From the NCBI RefSeq assembly GCF_004217185.1, contig NZ_SHKL01000001.1:5144001-5208000 (forward strand): a stretch of DNA of 64,000 nucleotides, read 5' to 3'. The notes under the pieces are model-generated. The model was given only the letters and a program-made list of their open reading frames with translations. It searched no databases and was not told the DNA's origin. Each line of letters begins with the position of its first letter. Position 1 is the first letter of the stretch. The stretch comes from Pseudonocardia sediminis (GTDB taxonomy: Bacteria > Actinomycetota > Actinomycetes > Mycobacteriales > Pseudonocardiaceae). Shown piece after piece: positions 46,292 through 54,862 of this stretch. The position numbers and the translations under genes were made by a program.

Positions 46292-47850
46292 CGGGGGCGG
46301 GCGATCCACAGAACCCGGTCGGCACGTTCTGCCTGGTCCTGCACTCGCACCTGCCGCTGCTGGCGCACCACGGGCGCTGGCCGGTCGGCGAGGAGTGGCT
46401 CTACCAGTCCTGGGCGCACGCTTACCTCCCGGTGACGGCGATGCTGCGCCGTCTCGCCGCGGAGGGCCGTCGCGACCTGCTCACCCTCGGCGTCACCCCG
46501 GTGCTCGCCTCGCAGCTCGACGACCCGCACTGCCTGCGCGGGGTGCACGACTGGCTCGGCGGCTGGACGCTGCGCGCGCACTCCGCCGCGACCCGCCTGC
46601 CCGACCTGGCCGCGCACGAGCACCGCGTCTCCACGGCCGCGACGGAGGAGTTCGAGCGGCACTGGCGCCACGGCGGGTCCCCGGTGCTGCGCGGGCTGTC
46701 CGACGCCGGCGCCGTCGAGCTGCTGGGCGGTCCGGCCGCGCACCCGTTCGCACCCCTGCTCGACCCGCGGGTGCGCCGCTTCTCGTTGACCTCCGGGCTG
46801 GCCGACCACGCGCTGCGGCTCGGCTCCGCGCCGTCCGGGATCTGGGCGCCGGAGTGCGGCTACGCGCCGGGGATGGAGCGCGGGTACGCCGACGCCGGGG
46901 TGTCCCGGTTCCTCGTCGACGGCCCGGCGCTGCGCGGGCGCACCGGGCTGGCCCGGCCGGTCGGCGACTCCGACGTGCTGTGCGTCGGGCGTGACCTGGA
47001 GATCACCTACCGGGTGTGGTCGCCGCGCAAGGGCTACCCCGGCTCGGCCGAGTACCGGGACTTCCACACCTGGGACCACGACTCCGGGCTCAAGCCGGCG
47101 CGGGTGACCGGGCGCCGGGTCCCGTCCGAACGCAAGCGCGGCTACGACCCGGACCTGGCCGCGGCCGCGGTGCAGCGGGACGCGCGGGACTTCGTCGACA
47201 CCGTCGTCGCGCGTCTGACGGGGCTGCGCGACGAGCTCGGCCGTCCGGGGCTGACCGTCGCCGCGTTCGACACCGAGCTGTTCGGGCACTGGTGGCACGA
47301 GGGGCCGCAGTGGCTCGAGGCCGTCCTGCGCGCGCTGCCCGAGGCCGGGGTGGCGGTGCGCACGCTGGGCGGTGCCGTCGCCGACGGGCTGGTCGGCGAT
47401 CCCGTGGAGCTCGACGAGTGCTCGTGGGGTTCGGGCAAGGACTGGCGGGTCTGGGCCGGGCCGCAGGTCTGCGACATCGTCGAGCGCAACGCCGAGGTGC
47501 AGCGTGACCTGCTCGCGGCCGTCGACGCCGTCCCGGCCGCCACCGGCCCGGACGCCGCGCTCACCCGGTCCGGCGGCGGCCCGGTCCGCGACCCGCTGCG
47601 CGACCTGCTCGCCGACCAGGCGTTGCACGCGCTGTCCAGCGACTGGGCGTTCATGGTCAGCAAGGACTCCGCGGCCGGCTACGCCCGCGACCGCGCCGGT
47701 CTGCACGCCGGCCGGGTCCGCGAGCTGTCCGGGCTGCTCCGCGACGGCCGCCGCCGCGCCGCCACCCGCCGGGTGGAGCACTGGACCGACGCCCGCACAC
47801 CCACGTTCGGCCACCTCGACGCCCGCGACCTCCTCGCCCCGCCGGACTGA
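46288..47850 (+). CDS. GH57 1,4-alpha-glucan branching enzyme (Rv3031-like)
   Basis: A 520-residue GH57 protein. The opening GTFCLVLHSHLPLLAHHGRWPVGEEWLYQSWA is characteristic; the nucleophile Glu lies in GIWAPECGYAPGME and the acid/base Asp in AAFDTELFGHWWHEGP. A C-terminal domain includes DWAFMVSKDSAAGYARDR. The family makes alpha-1,6 branches. GTG 46288 overlaps the methyltransferase stop (GTGA). With the GT4 downstream it should act on a maltosyl chain or MGLP/glycogen precursor. Confidence 0.9.
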   Translation: MTGAGDPQNPVGTFCLVLHSHLPLLAHHGRWPVGEEWLYQSWAHAYLPVTAMLRRLAAEGRRDLLTLGVTPVLASQLDDPHCLRGVHDWLGGWTLRAHSAATRLPDLAAHEHRVSTAATEEFERHWRHGGSPVLRGLSDAGAVELLGGPAAHPFAPLLDPRVRRFSLTSGLADHALRLGSAPSGIWAPECGYAPGMERGYADAGVSRFLVDGPALRGRTGLARPVGDSDVLCVGRDLEITYRVWSPRKGYPGSAEYRDFHTWDHDSGLKPARVTGRRVPSERKRGYDPDLAAAAVQRDARDFVDTVVARLTGLRDELGRPGLTVAAFDTELFGHWWHEGPQWLEAVLRALPEAGVAVRTLGGAVADGLVGDPVELDECSWGSGKDWRVWAGPQVCDIVERNAEVQRDLLAAVDAVPAATGPDAALTRSGGGPVRDPLRDLLADQALHALSSDWAFMVSKDSAAGYARDRAGLHAGRVRELSGLLRDGRRRAATRRVEHWTDARTPTFGHLDARDLLAPPD

Positions 47851-47911
47851 CCGCCACCCCGTCCGGCTACCCGCCGGTAACCGGCCGGGCCGGGTTTGCC
47901 AGGATCTGGTG

Positions 47912-49171
47912 ATGCGGGTGCTGATGGTCAGCTGGGAGTTCCCGCCGGTGGTCGTCGGCGGTCTGGGGCGGCACGTGCACGCCCTGTCCCGTGAGCTCGT
48001 CGCGGCCGGGCACGAGGTCGTGGTGCTCTCCCGGCAGCCGATCGGGACCGACGCGACGACGCATCCGACCGTCACCGACGACGTCGACGGGGTGCGGGTG
48101 CTGCGCGTCGCGGAGGACCCGCCGCACCTGGAGTTCTTCACCGACATGGTCGCGTGGACGCTCGCGATGGGGCACGCGCTCGTGCGGCACGCGCTGGTCT
48201 CGCTGCTGCCGGACTGGCGTCCGGACGTCGTGCACGCCCACGACTGGCTCGTCGCGCACCCGGCGGTCGCGCTCGCCGACATCGCCGGGGTCCCGCTGGT
48301 GGCGACGCTGCACGCCACCGAGGCGGGCCGGCACGCCGGGTGGCTCTCGGCCCCGCTGAACCGGCAGGTGCACTCGTGCGAGTGGTGGCTGGCGAACCGG
48401 GCCGACGCCGTCGTCACGTGCTCGGAGGCGATGCGCACCGAGGTGGCGACGCTCTACGACCTCGACCCGGACCGGGTCTCGGTGGTGCACAACGGCATCG
48501 ACGCCGGCCGCTGGCGGGTCCCGCGGGCCGCGGCGCAGGCCGCCCGGGACGCGCGCGCGGCCTCACCGGGACCGCAGCTCGTCTACTTCGGACGGCTGGA
48601 GTACGAGAAGGGCGTCCAGGACCTGATCGCGGCGCTGCCCCGGATCCGCCGGCGCCACCCCGGCACGCGGCTGCTGGTCGCCGGGTCCGGGACGCAGCGG
48701 GAGTTCCTCGACGAACGGGTCGCCGCGCACCGGGTCGGGCGCAGCGTGGAGTTCCTCGGGCACCTGCCCGACGCCGAGCTGGCCGCTCTGCTGCGCACCG
48801 CGGACGCGGTCGTGCTGCCGAGCCGCTACGAGCCGTTCGGGATCGTCGCGCTGGAGGCGGCCGCGGTCGGGGCGACGCTCGTGGCGTCGACGGCCGGTGG
48901 TCTCGGCGAGGTCGTCCGCGACGGCGAGACGGGTCTCGCCTTCGCCCCCGGCGACGTGCCGGGGATCGCCGACGCCGTCTCCCGGGCCCTGTCCGACCCC
49001 GCCGCGGCCGCCCGCCGGGCCCGCGCCGGGAAGGCCCGCCTGCGCCGCGACTTCGACTGGACGGCCATCGCCGCCGACACCGCCGCGATCTACGCCGGCG
49101 CCCCGAACGGCGGCCCCCGTCCACTGGCCCGCCCGAAGATCCCCACCGGCAACGTCCTCGGTCGCTCCTGA
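47912..49171 (+). CDS. GT4 alpha-glucan glycosyltransferase (Rv3032-like)
   Basis: A 419-residue GT-B enzyme. The N-terminal glycine loop is VSWEFPPVVVGGLGRHVHALSRELVAAGHEV, typical of glycogen-synthase-like GT4 proteins. The C-terminal nucleotide site is FGRLEYEKGVQDLIAALP, and the EX7E motif reads SRYEPFGIVALEAAAVG. M. tuberculosis Rv3032 is an alpha-1,4-glucosyltransferase involved in elongation of MGLP and glucan. ATG 47912 is 61 nt after the GH57 stop. The protein ends in a short Pro/Lys tail. Confidence 0.9.
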   Translation: MRVLMVSWEFPPVVVGGLGRHVHALSRELVAAGHEVVVLSRQPIGTDATTHPTVTDDVDGVRVLRVAEDPPHLEFFTDMVAWTLAMGHALVRHALVSLLPDWRPDVVHAHDWLVAHPAVALADIAGVPLVATLHATEAGRHAGWLSAPLNRQVHSCEWWLANRADAVVTCSEAMRTEVATLYDLDPDRVSVVHNGIDAGRWRVPRAAAQAARDARAASPGPQLVYFGRLEYEKGVQDLIAALPRIRRRHPGTRLLVAGSGTQREFLDERVAAHRVGRSVEFLGHLPDAELAALLRTADAVVLPSRYEPFGIVALEAAAVGATLVASTAGGLGEVVRDGETGLAFAPGDVPGIADAVSRALSDPAAAARRARAGKARLRRDFDWTAIAADTAAIYAGAPNGGPRPLARPKIPTGNVLGRS

Positions 49172-49175
49172 CCGG

Positions 49176-49901
49176 TCAGCCGCGGTGCAGGCGGGCCTGG
49201 ACGGCCTTGTCGGCCTTGCGGGCCATGTCGGCGATGGCGGCGCGTTCGGCGGCGGCGGCCTCGTAGTCGGCCTGCCGGTCGCGGACGACGCGGGCCGGGG
49301 CGCCGACGGCGATCGCGTAGGCGGGCAGGTCACCGCGGGCGACGGCGTGCGCCCCGAGCACGGAGCCCCGCCCGATCCGGGTGCCGCGCAGCACCGACGT
49401 CTTCACCCCGAGCCAGCACTCGGGCCCGATCCGCACCGGCGTCTTGGTGATGCCCTGATCCTTGATCGGGGTGTGCACGTCCGCGGTGACGTGGTCGAAG
49501 TCGGTGACGTAGACCCAGTCCGCGACCAGGGTCGCCGCGCCGATCTCGACGTCGAGGTAGCAGTTGACGGTGTTGTTGCGGCCGAACACGACCTTGTCGC
49601 CGATCCGCATCGAGCCCTCGTGGCATCGCAGCGACGTGCCGTCGCCGATGTGCACCCAGCGTCCGATCTCCAGGCGGCCGAACCCGGGGCGGGCCTCGAT
49701 CTCCACCCCGCGCCCGAGGAACACCATCCCGCGCAGCACCACCTGCGGGTGGGTGATCCGCAGCTTCAGCAGCCGCCAGTACCGCAGCAGGTACCAGGGC
49801 GTGTACGCGCGGTTGCCCAGCACCCAGCGCAGCGAGTCGAGGCCGAAGAGCCTCACCTGCTCGGGGTCGCGTCCGCGCACCCGGTCCCACGTCCTGCCCA
49901 T
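49176..49901 (-). CDS. Hexapeptide-repeat (LbH) acyltransferase (Rv3034c-like)
   Basis: A 241-residue left-handed beta-helix transferase. Hexad repeats run from LRGMVFLGRGVEIEARPGFGRLEIGRWVHIGDGTSLRCHEGSMRIGDKVVFGRNNTVNCY to RIGPECWLGVKTSVLRGTRIGRGSVLGAHAVARGDLPAYAIAVGAPARVVRDR, with the catalytic-type His in FDHVTADVHTPI. The position beside the GT4 gene on the opposite strand matches M. tuberculosis Rv3034c, proposed to acylate MGLP. The actual acyl group is unknown. ATG 49901 precedes MGRTWDRVRG. Confidence 0.85.
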   Translation of the reverse strand: MGRTWDRVRGRDPEQVRLFGLDSLRWVLGNRAYTPWYLLRYWRLLKLRITHPQVVLRGMVFLGRGVEIEARPGFGRLEIGRWVHIGDGTSLRCHEGSMRIGDKVVFGRNNTVNCYLDVEIGAATLVADWVYVTDFDHVTADVHTPIKDQGITKTPVRIGPECWLGVKTSVLRGTRIGRGSVLGAHAVARGDLPAYAIAVGAPARVVRDRQADYEAAAAERAAIADMARKADKAVQARLHRG

Positions 49902-50005
49902 GACCGTCGAGCCTATGGGGGTTGCCCCGCACCGCACGCGGGTACCCAGGGCGGATACCGCGTCCGCGCAGCGCCGCCGGGTGCGCCACGACACGGAGGC
50001 AGCAG

Positions 50006-50245
50006 ATGACCACGCCCGACGCACACCCGGACGACAGCACCAGCCCCGGCCCGGACGACGGCACCGACGTCGGGACCGGCGAGGTCACCGGGGCCGGGGC
50101 CGGCACCACCCGCGACGACTACGGCAAGGACGGCACCCCGCGCCCGGCGAGCAGCTCGAGCGCGTCCGGCGACTCCGGCGCGACCGACCGCGCCGCCCAG
50201 GAGGTCGCCGCGGACAACGAGGACGAGCCGACCCGCAGCGAGTAG
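50006..50245 (+). CDS. Small disordered acidic protein (79 aa)
   Basis: A 79-residue frame with GGAGG about 8 nt ahead of its ATG. Composition is almost entirely Asp, Glu, Ser, Thr, Gly, Ala and Pro with hardly any hydrophobic residues, so it is expected to be intrinsically disordered. One recognisable segment, TTRDDYGKDGTPRPASSS, is the only part with varied composition. No family recognised. It is oriented away from the hexapeptide transferase and converges on the ribokinase gene. Confidence 0.5.
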   Translation: MTTPDAHPDDSTSPGPDDGTDVGTGEVTGAGAGTTRDDYGKDGTPRPASSSSASGDSGATDRAAQEVAADNEDEPTRSE

Positions 50246-50249
50246 CCGC

Positions 50250-51185
50250 TCAGCCCCGGGCGGCGTCGATCTCCGCCGCGCGGGGCATCCCGGTCCGCGC
50301 GCCCTCGGACGCGACCGACAGCGACGCCGCGACGACGGCCGTGGCGGCGGCGTCGGACAGGTCGCGGCCCGCGGCGAGACCGGCGGCCAGCACCCCGTTG
50401 AACGTGTCGCCGGCGCCGGTGGTGTCGCGGACCTGCGCCGCCCCGGCGGGGATCTCCCGCACCGCGCCGTCCGGGTGGGCCAGCAGCACCCCGTCCCCGC
50501 CCAGGGTGACCACGACCGGCGCCCCGGTCCGCCCGGCCAGGGCCACCGCGCGGGCCCGGTCGTCGGCGGCGTCCGGCAACCCGGCGCGGGTGTGCAGGTC
50601 GGCCAGCTCGGAGCGGTTCGGGGTGAGCACCGGAGCGTCGCCGAGCAGGTCGAGCACGGCACCGGTGACCGGCGCCGGGTTGAGCACGCACGCCACGCCG
50701 GCCGCACCGGCGGCGCGCACGGCGGCGACGACCGCGTCGTCCGGGATCTCCGTGCTGACGAGCACGCACCCGGCCCGGTCCAGGACGCCGTCGAGCGCCG
50801 TGCGTACCGCGTCCGCGTCCACCCGGGCGTTCGCCCCGGCCCCGACCGCGATCTGGTTCTCCCCCGCGTCGTCGGTGACGATCAGCGCCACCCCGGTCGG
50901 GACGCCGTCGAGGCGGGCGACACCGCAGGTCCCGACGCCCTCCGCGCACAGCTCGTCGACGGCCCCGGTGCCCTCGGCGTCGGCGCCGACCGCGCCGACG
51001 AGCTCCACCGGCGCACCGGCCCGCGCCGCGGCGACCGCGGCGTTCGCGCCCTTGCCGCCGCCGTAGCGCGCCAGGTCCCCGCCGACGACGGTCTCCCCCG
51101 GCCCGGGCAGCCGCGCGGCCGCCACCACCAGGTCCACGTTGACCGCCCCGACCACGACGACCGCGTCGCCACACCGCTCCTGCAC
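50250..51185 (-). CDS. rbsK: Ribokinase (PfkB family)
   Basis: A 311-residue PfkB-fold sugar kinase. N-terminal GAVNVDLVVAAARLPGPGETVVGGDLARYGGGKGANAAVAAARAG carries the ribokinase sugar-binding region; ATP/catalytic signature RDTTGAGDTFNGVLAAGLAAG has the base Asp. It phosphorylates ribose (or a similar pentose) at C5. GTG 51185 is divergent from the nucleoside hydrolase gene with a 59-nt spacer, so the two probably form a nucleoside salvage pair: the hydrolase frees ribose, the kinase activates it. Confidence 0.88.
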   Translation of the reverse strand: MQERCGDAVVVVGAVNVDLVVAAARLPGPGETVVGGDLARYGGGKGANAAVAAARAGAPVELVGAVGADAEGTGAVDELCAEGVGTCGVARLDGVPTGVALIVTDDAGENQIAVGAGANARVDADAVRTALDGVLDRAGCVLVSTEIPDDAVVAAVRAAGAAGVACVLNPAPVTGAVLDLLGDAPVLTPNRSELADLHTRAGLPDAADDRARAVALAGRTGAPVVVTLGGDGVLLAHPDGAVREIPAGAAQVRDTTGAGDTFNGVLAAGLAAGRDLSDAAATAVVAASLSVASEGARTGMPRAAEIDAARG

Positions 51186-51244
51186 CGCTCCGATCGTAGG
51201 GGCATGCTGGTCCCGCGAACGGATCATCACAGGAGGAGGCGCGG

Positions 51245-52177
51245 GTGCCGACACCGCTGATCATCGACACCGACCCCGGCGTGGACGACGCGGTCGCGCT
51301 GGTCCTCGCGCTGCGCAGCCCCGAGGTCGACGTGCGCGCGGTCGTCGCCGCGTTCGGCAACGTCGCGCTCGACGACACGCTTCGCAACGCCCGTCAGCTG
51401 GTCGCGCTGCTCGGACGCTCCGACGTCCCGGTGGCCGCGGGCGCGTCCCGGCCGCTCGTCCACGACCTCCCCGCCCGGGCCGGGCACGTGCACGGCGTGG
51501 ACGGCCTCGGCGGGCGATCCGCCGGGCTCACCGACCTCGCGCCGCTCGACCCGCGCCCCGGCGTCGACCTGATGGCCGACGTCCTGCGCGGGGCGACCGA
51601 ACCGGTCACGATCGCCTCGATCGGGCCGCTGACCGACACCGCACTGCTGCTGGCCACCCATCCCGAGCTGACGGAGAGGATCGGCCGGGTCGTGGTCATG
51701 GGCGGCGCGCTGGGTGCCGGCAACGTGACCGGCGCGGCCGAGTTCAACGTCCACATCGACCCCGAGGCCGCGCACCGCGTGCTCACCCAGGCCGAGGTGC
51801 CGGTGACGCTCGTGCCGCTGGACCTGACGCTGCGCTGCATGGTCGGCACGCCGTGGCTGGAACGGCTGGCCGGGGCCGACCCGGTGTGCGCGGAGCTGGC
51901 CGCGATGATCGTCCCGTACCACGCGTTCTACTCGGCCGACCACGGCCGCGACGCCGTCGCGATGCACGACGCGCTGGCCCTGCTGGAGTGCGTCGCCCCG
52001 GGGTCGCTGCGCACCACGCCGCTGCCGGTACGGGTGGCCTGCGACCTCGGCCCGGCCCGCGGCGCCACGGTGGCCGACCACTCCGCAGACGCGACCGGCC
52101 CGCGGGTGCAGGTCGCCCTCGACGCCGACGTCCCCACCGTCCTGGAGGCGGTGCTCACCCGCCTGGCCTCGGTGTGA
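51245..52177 (+). CDS. Inosine-uridine-preferring nucleoside hydrolase
   Basis: A 310-residue N-ribohydrolase. The calcium/ribose-binding motif IIDTDPGVDDAVALVLAL is at the N terminus, GHVHGVDGLGG and VVMGGALGAGNVTGAAEFNVHIDPEAA follow. The C-terminal His in the DHGRDAVAMHDALALLECV region is the usual leaving-group site. It hydrolyses ribonucleosides to base and ribose. GTG start after AGGAGGAGG. Divergent from ribokinase. Confidence 0.92.
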   Translation: MPTPLIIDTDPGVDDAVALVLALRSPEVDVRAVVAAFGNVALDDTLRNARQLVALLGRSDVPVAAGASRPLVHDLPARAGHVHGVDGLGGRSAGLTDLAPLDPRPGVDLMADVLRGATEPVTIASIGPLTDTALLLATHPELTERIGRVVVMGGALGAGNVTGAAEFNVHIDPEAAHRVLTQAEVPVTLVPLDLTLRCMVGTPWLERLAGADPVCAELAAMIVPYHAFYSADHGRDAVAMHDALALLECVAPGSLRTTPLPVRVACDLGPARGATVADHSADATGPRVQVALDADVPTVLEAVLTRLASV

Positions 52178-52180
52178 GCG

Positions 52181-52834
52181 CTACGCCAGACCGTGCTCGA
52201 TCGCGTAGCGGACCAGGGCGCCGCGGCCGGGGACGCCGAACTTGCGCAGCAGCCGTTGGACGTGGTTCTCCACCGTGCGCGGGGAGAGCACCAGGCGTCC
52301 GGCGATCTGGCGTGCGGTGAGGCCCTCGACGACCAGGCGCAGGACGTCGGACTCGCGCGGGCTCAGCGGTGGTGCGCTCGCCGCGGCCGGAGCGGCGACG
52401 GCGTCGAGCACCACCGCGGCCAGTCCGGGGCTGAACGCCGGACGTCCCTCGACGACGGCGTCGACGATGCCGGCCATCGACGTCGGGTCCGCCCCGACCG
52501 CGTACCCGGTGGCCCCTGCGCGCACGGCGTCGAGGACGGTCGAGTGCTCGGCCGCGGCCGAGGAGGCGACGATCGGGACGTCCGGCGAGCGGGTGGCCAG
52601 GGTCGCGATGGCGACCACCCCCGCGTCACGGCCGGCGTCCAGGTCGATCAGGACCATCCGCGGACGGTGCCGGGCCACGGAGGCGGCCAGATCGGGCGGC
52701 GCCGGGGTGTCGAGGACGCGGACCGTCGACGGCACCGGGGGGCGTCCGACGACGACGACGCCGATGGACTCGTCGTGCTCCACCGTGCCGATTCCCCCGC
52801 CGCGTCCGCTCGTCACCCCGTATGGATCAGTCAT
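52181..52834 (-). CDS. LuxR-type regulator with degenerate receiver domain
   Basis: 217 residues. The C-terminal LuxR HTH is intact (LSPRESDVLRLVVEGLTARQIAGRLVLSPRTVENHVQRLLRKFGVPGRGALVRYAIEHGLA). The N-terminal receiver-like domain lacks the DD acidic pair expected after its first strand (IGVVVVGRPPVPSTV). It keeps a possible acceptor Asp in MVLIDLDAG but lacks the usual conserved Lys (GYAVGADP instead of GYLxKxxx). It is probably phosphorylation-independent. It lies 64 nt downstream of the MacR-like regulator, similar at the C terminus, suggesting duplication and divergence. Confidence 0.8.
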   Translation of the reverse strand: MTDPYGVTSGRGGGIGTVEHDESIGVVVVGRPPVPSTVRVLDTPAPPDLAASVARHRPRMVLIDLDAGRDAGVVAIATLATRSPDVPIVASSAAAEHSTVLDAVRAGATGYAVGADPTSMAGIVDAVVEGRPAFSPGLAAVVLDAVAAPAAASAPPLSPRESDVLRLVVEGLTARQIAGRLVLSPRTVENHVQRLLRKFGVPGRGALVRYAIEHGLA

Positions 52835-52898
52835 CGTGCCACCGAACGGACGTCCGCGCCCGCACCGATGTCGGGGTCCTGATCGGGCGGGGAGGTCC

Positions 52899-53579
52899 TC
52901 AGTCGTCCGCGAGGCCCTGCTCGATCGCGTACCGGACGAGCTGGGACCGGTTGTGCAGCTGCAGCTTGCGCAGCGTGTTCTGGATGTGGCTCTCCACGGT
53001 GCGGTGCGAGACGACGAGGCGCTCACCGATCTGCTTGGCCGTCAGGCCCTTGGCGACCAGGCGCAGCACCTCGGTCTCGCGCTCGGTCAGGGCCGGGACC
53101 GGGACATCCCCACCCGCCCCGCCCTGCGGGCGCGCGGGCGCGTCGGCCATCCGCCGGAACTCCCCCAGCACCAGCCCGGCCAGCCCCGGCGTGAACACCG
53201 CGACCCCGCGGGCGGTGCGCCGCACGGCGTCGAGCAGCTCGTCCACCCCGGCCGACTTCACCAGGTAGCCGGTGGCGCCGGCCTTGACCGCCTCCAGCAC
53301 GTCGGCATGCTCGCCGCTCGCGGAGAGCACCAGGATCCGGGTGTCGGGGAGCCGGCCCATGATCTCGCCGATCGCGTCCACACCGGACGTCGCGCCCAGG
53401 TTGAGGTCCATCAGGACCACGTCGGGGCGCACGGCGGTGGCGATCCGCACCGCGGCCGGGCCGTCGGGTGCGGTGGCCACGACCTCGCAGCCCCGGTCGG
53501 TCAGGTCACGGGCGACTCCCTCGCGCCAGATGGGGTGGTCGTCGACGACCATCACCCGCACCGCCTGCTCGTCCCCCAT
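52899..53579 (-). CDS. macR: NarL/LuxR-family response regulator (MacR-like)
   Basis: A 226-residue regulator. The receiver domain has the acidic pair in VMVVDDHPIWREG, phospho-acceptor Asp in VVLMDLNLGATSG and Lys in GYLVKSAG. The LuxR HTH is LTERETEVLRLVAKGLTAKQIGERLVVSHRTVESHIQNTLRKLQL. It is directly downstream of a MacS-type sensor kinase, so the two form a two-component system. ATG 53579 was chosen because MGDEQAVRVMVVDD gives the proper domain start. Confidence 0.85.
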   Translation of the reverse strand: MGDEQAVRVMVVDDHPIWREGVARDLTDRGCEVVATAPDGPAAVRIATAVRPDVVLMDLNLGATSGVDAIGEIMGRLPDTRILVLSASGEHADVLEAVKAGATGYLVKSAGVDELLDAVRRTARGVAVFTPGLAGLVLGEFRRMADAPARPQGGAGGDVPVPALTERETEVLRLVAKGLTAKQIGERLVVSHRTVESHIQNTLRKLQLHNRSQLVRYAIEQGLADD

Positions 53580-53653
53580 CGCCGCACCCCTCTCGCCCGC
53601 CGGACCGACCGTCACCGACGCTCCGTCACGACCGCCCTGCTACAACCGCCCTG

Positions 53654-54862
53654 CTACAACTGCGCTGCGCCGTCCGTCCGGGCCACCCGCAGCACCCATT
53701 CGGTCCCGCGGTCCGGTCCCGTGTCGAGAGTCAGCGTGCCACCCAGCTGCTCGACGCGGCCACGGATCGAGCGCGCCACGCCGAGCCGGCCCTCCGCCTC
53801 GGCCTTGGCCAGGCGCCCCTCCGGGATGCCGGGGCCGTCGTCGCGGACGCTGACCTCCAGCGCGTCGCCGCCCCTCTCATCGCGCACGGCCTCGACGAGC
53901 ACCCACGCCCGCGCGTCCGGACCGGCGTGCGCCACGACGTTGGCCAGCGCGGCCCGCACCGCGGCCTCGATCTCGTCGACGGTCGGCGCGGCGAGCTCCA
54001 GGGCGTGCGCCGGCGCGGAGACGGTGACGCGCGGCGAGGACAGCGTGCGCAGTGCGGCGCCGAGGTCACGGTGCCCGGAGGCGTCGGAGTTCCCGGCGCC
54101 GGCGGTGAGCAGGGTGCGCAGCGCGACCTCCTGCTCCCCGGCGAGCGTGCCCAGCTCGGCGGCACCGCCCCCGATCTCGGAGCCGCGGCGCTGCACGTGC
54201 GCGAGGACCTGCAGCACACCGTCGTGGATGGATCGGGTCAGGCGTTCGCGCTCGGCGTCGGCGGCCTGCTCCGCGGCGAGGCGGCGCAGGCGGGCCGCGG
54301 TGCGGGTGAGCACCCGGGAGGCGAACCCGACGGTCAGCCCGGCGAGCACGAGCAGCTGGATGTCACCGAGCTCGAGCACCCCGAGACGCTGCTTGGACAG
54401 CACCAGTGCTCCGGAGATCACCAGCGCCGCGGCCACGCCGCCGCGCACCCGGTGGGCGACGGCGCAGGCCAGCACCGAACCGGACGTCCAGATGGAGCCC
54501 ATGCCCGGTTGCCCGAGGTCGAGCGCCGCGTCGGTGACGATCAGCGGGGTGGTCGCCATGACCGCGACGCAGACGGCGAGGTCGGCCAGCGCCAGGCGCC
54601 CGCGATGGTCCGGGGCGCCGGGCAGTCCGCCCAGGTAGCCCCAGGACGTGACCAGGGTCCAGGCGGTCATCGCGACCAGCACCCCGACCGCGCCGAGCAT
54701 CGAGGAGTAGCCCGGAAGGTGGTAGAGCGTCACCGCGATGACGGTGATCAGCGTCAGCACCCGGTAGGCGATGATGCCGCGCCAGAACGGCTCGAGCGGA
54801 TGCTCCACGTCGTCGAGTGTGACGCGGGCCATCGCTGCGCGGAGCCGTTCCGGAGAAGTCAT
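53654..54862 (-). CDS. macS: Sensor histidine kinase, HisKA_3 type (MacS-like)
   Basis: A 402-residue membrane kinase. N-terminal five or so hydrophobic segments (residues about 30-185) are followed by the dimerisation/phosphorylation helix RLTRSIHDGVLQVLAHVQRRGSEIGG, with the phospho-His in SIHDGVLQ, and an ATPase domain (ANVVAHAGPDARAWV, VRDDGPGIPEG, GTEWVLRV). This architecture is that of the actinobacterial MacS family. ATG overlaps the stop of the upstream methyltransferase (ATGA). A 15-bp tandem repeat (ACCGCCCTGCTACAA) abuts its stop. Confidence 0.88.
   Translation of the reverse strand: MTSPERLRAAMARVTLDDVEHPLEPFWRGIIAYRVLTLITVIAVTLYHLPGYSSMLGAVGVLVAMTAWTLVTSWGYLGGLPGAPDHRGRLALADLAVCVAVMATTPLIVTDAALDLGQPGMGSIWTSGSVLACAVAHRVRGGVAAALVISGALVLSKQRLGVLELGDIQLLVLAGLTVGFASRVLTRTAARLRRLAAEQAADAERERLTRSIHDGVLQVLAHVQRRGSEIGGGAAELGTLAGEQEVALRTLLTAGAGNSDASGHRDLGAALRTLSSPRVTVSAPAHALELAAPTVDEIEAAVRAALANVVAHAGPDARAWVLVEAVRDERGGDALEVSVRDDGPGIPEGRLAKAEAEGRLGVARSIRGRVEQLGGTLTLDTGPDRGTEWVLRVARTDGAAQL

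Noticed and set aside
45784-48438. A minus-strand open frame of over 880 codons opposite the GH57 and GT4 genes
   Set aside because: The opposite strand carries clear methyltransferase, GH57 and GT4 proteins with catalytic motifs; the antisense product has no domain and shadow-like composition.
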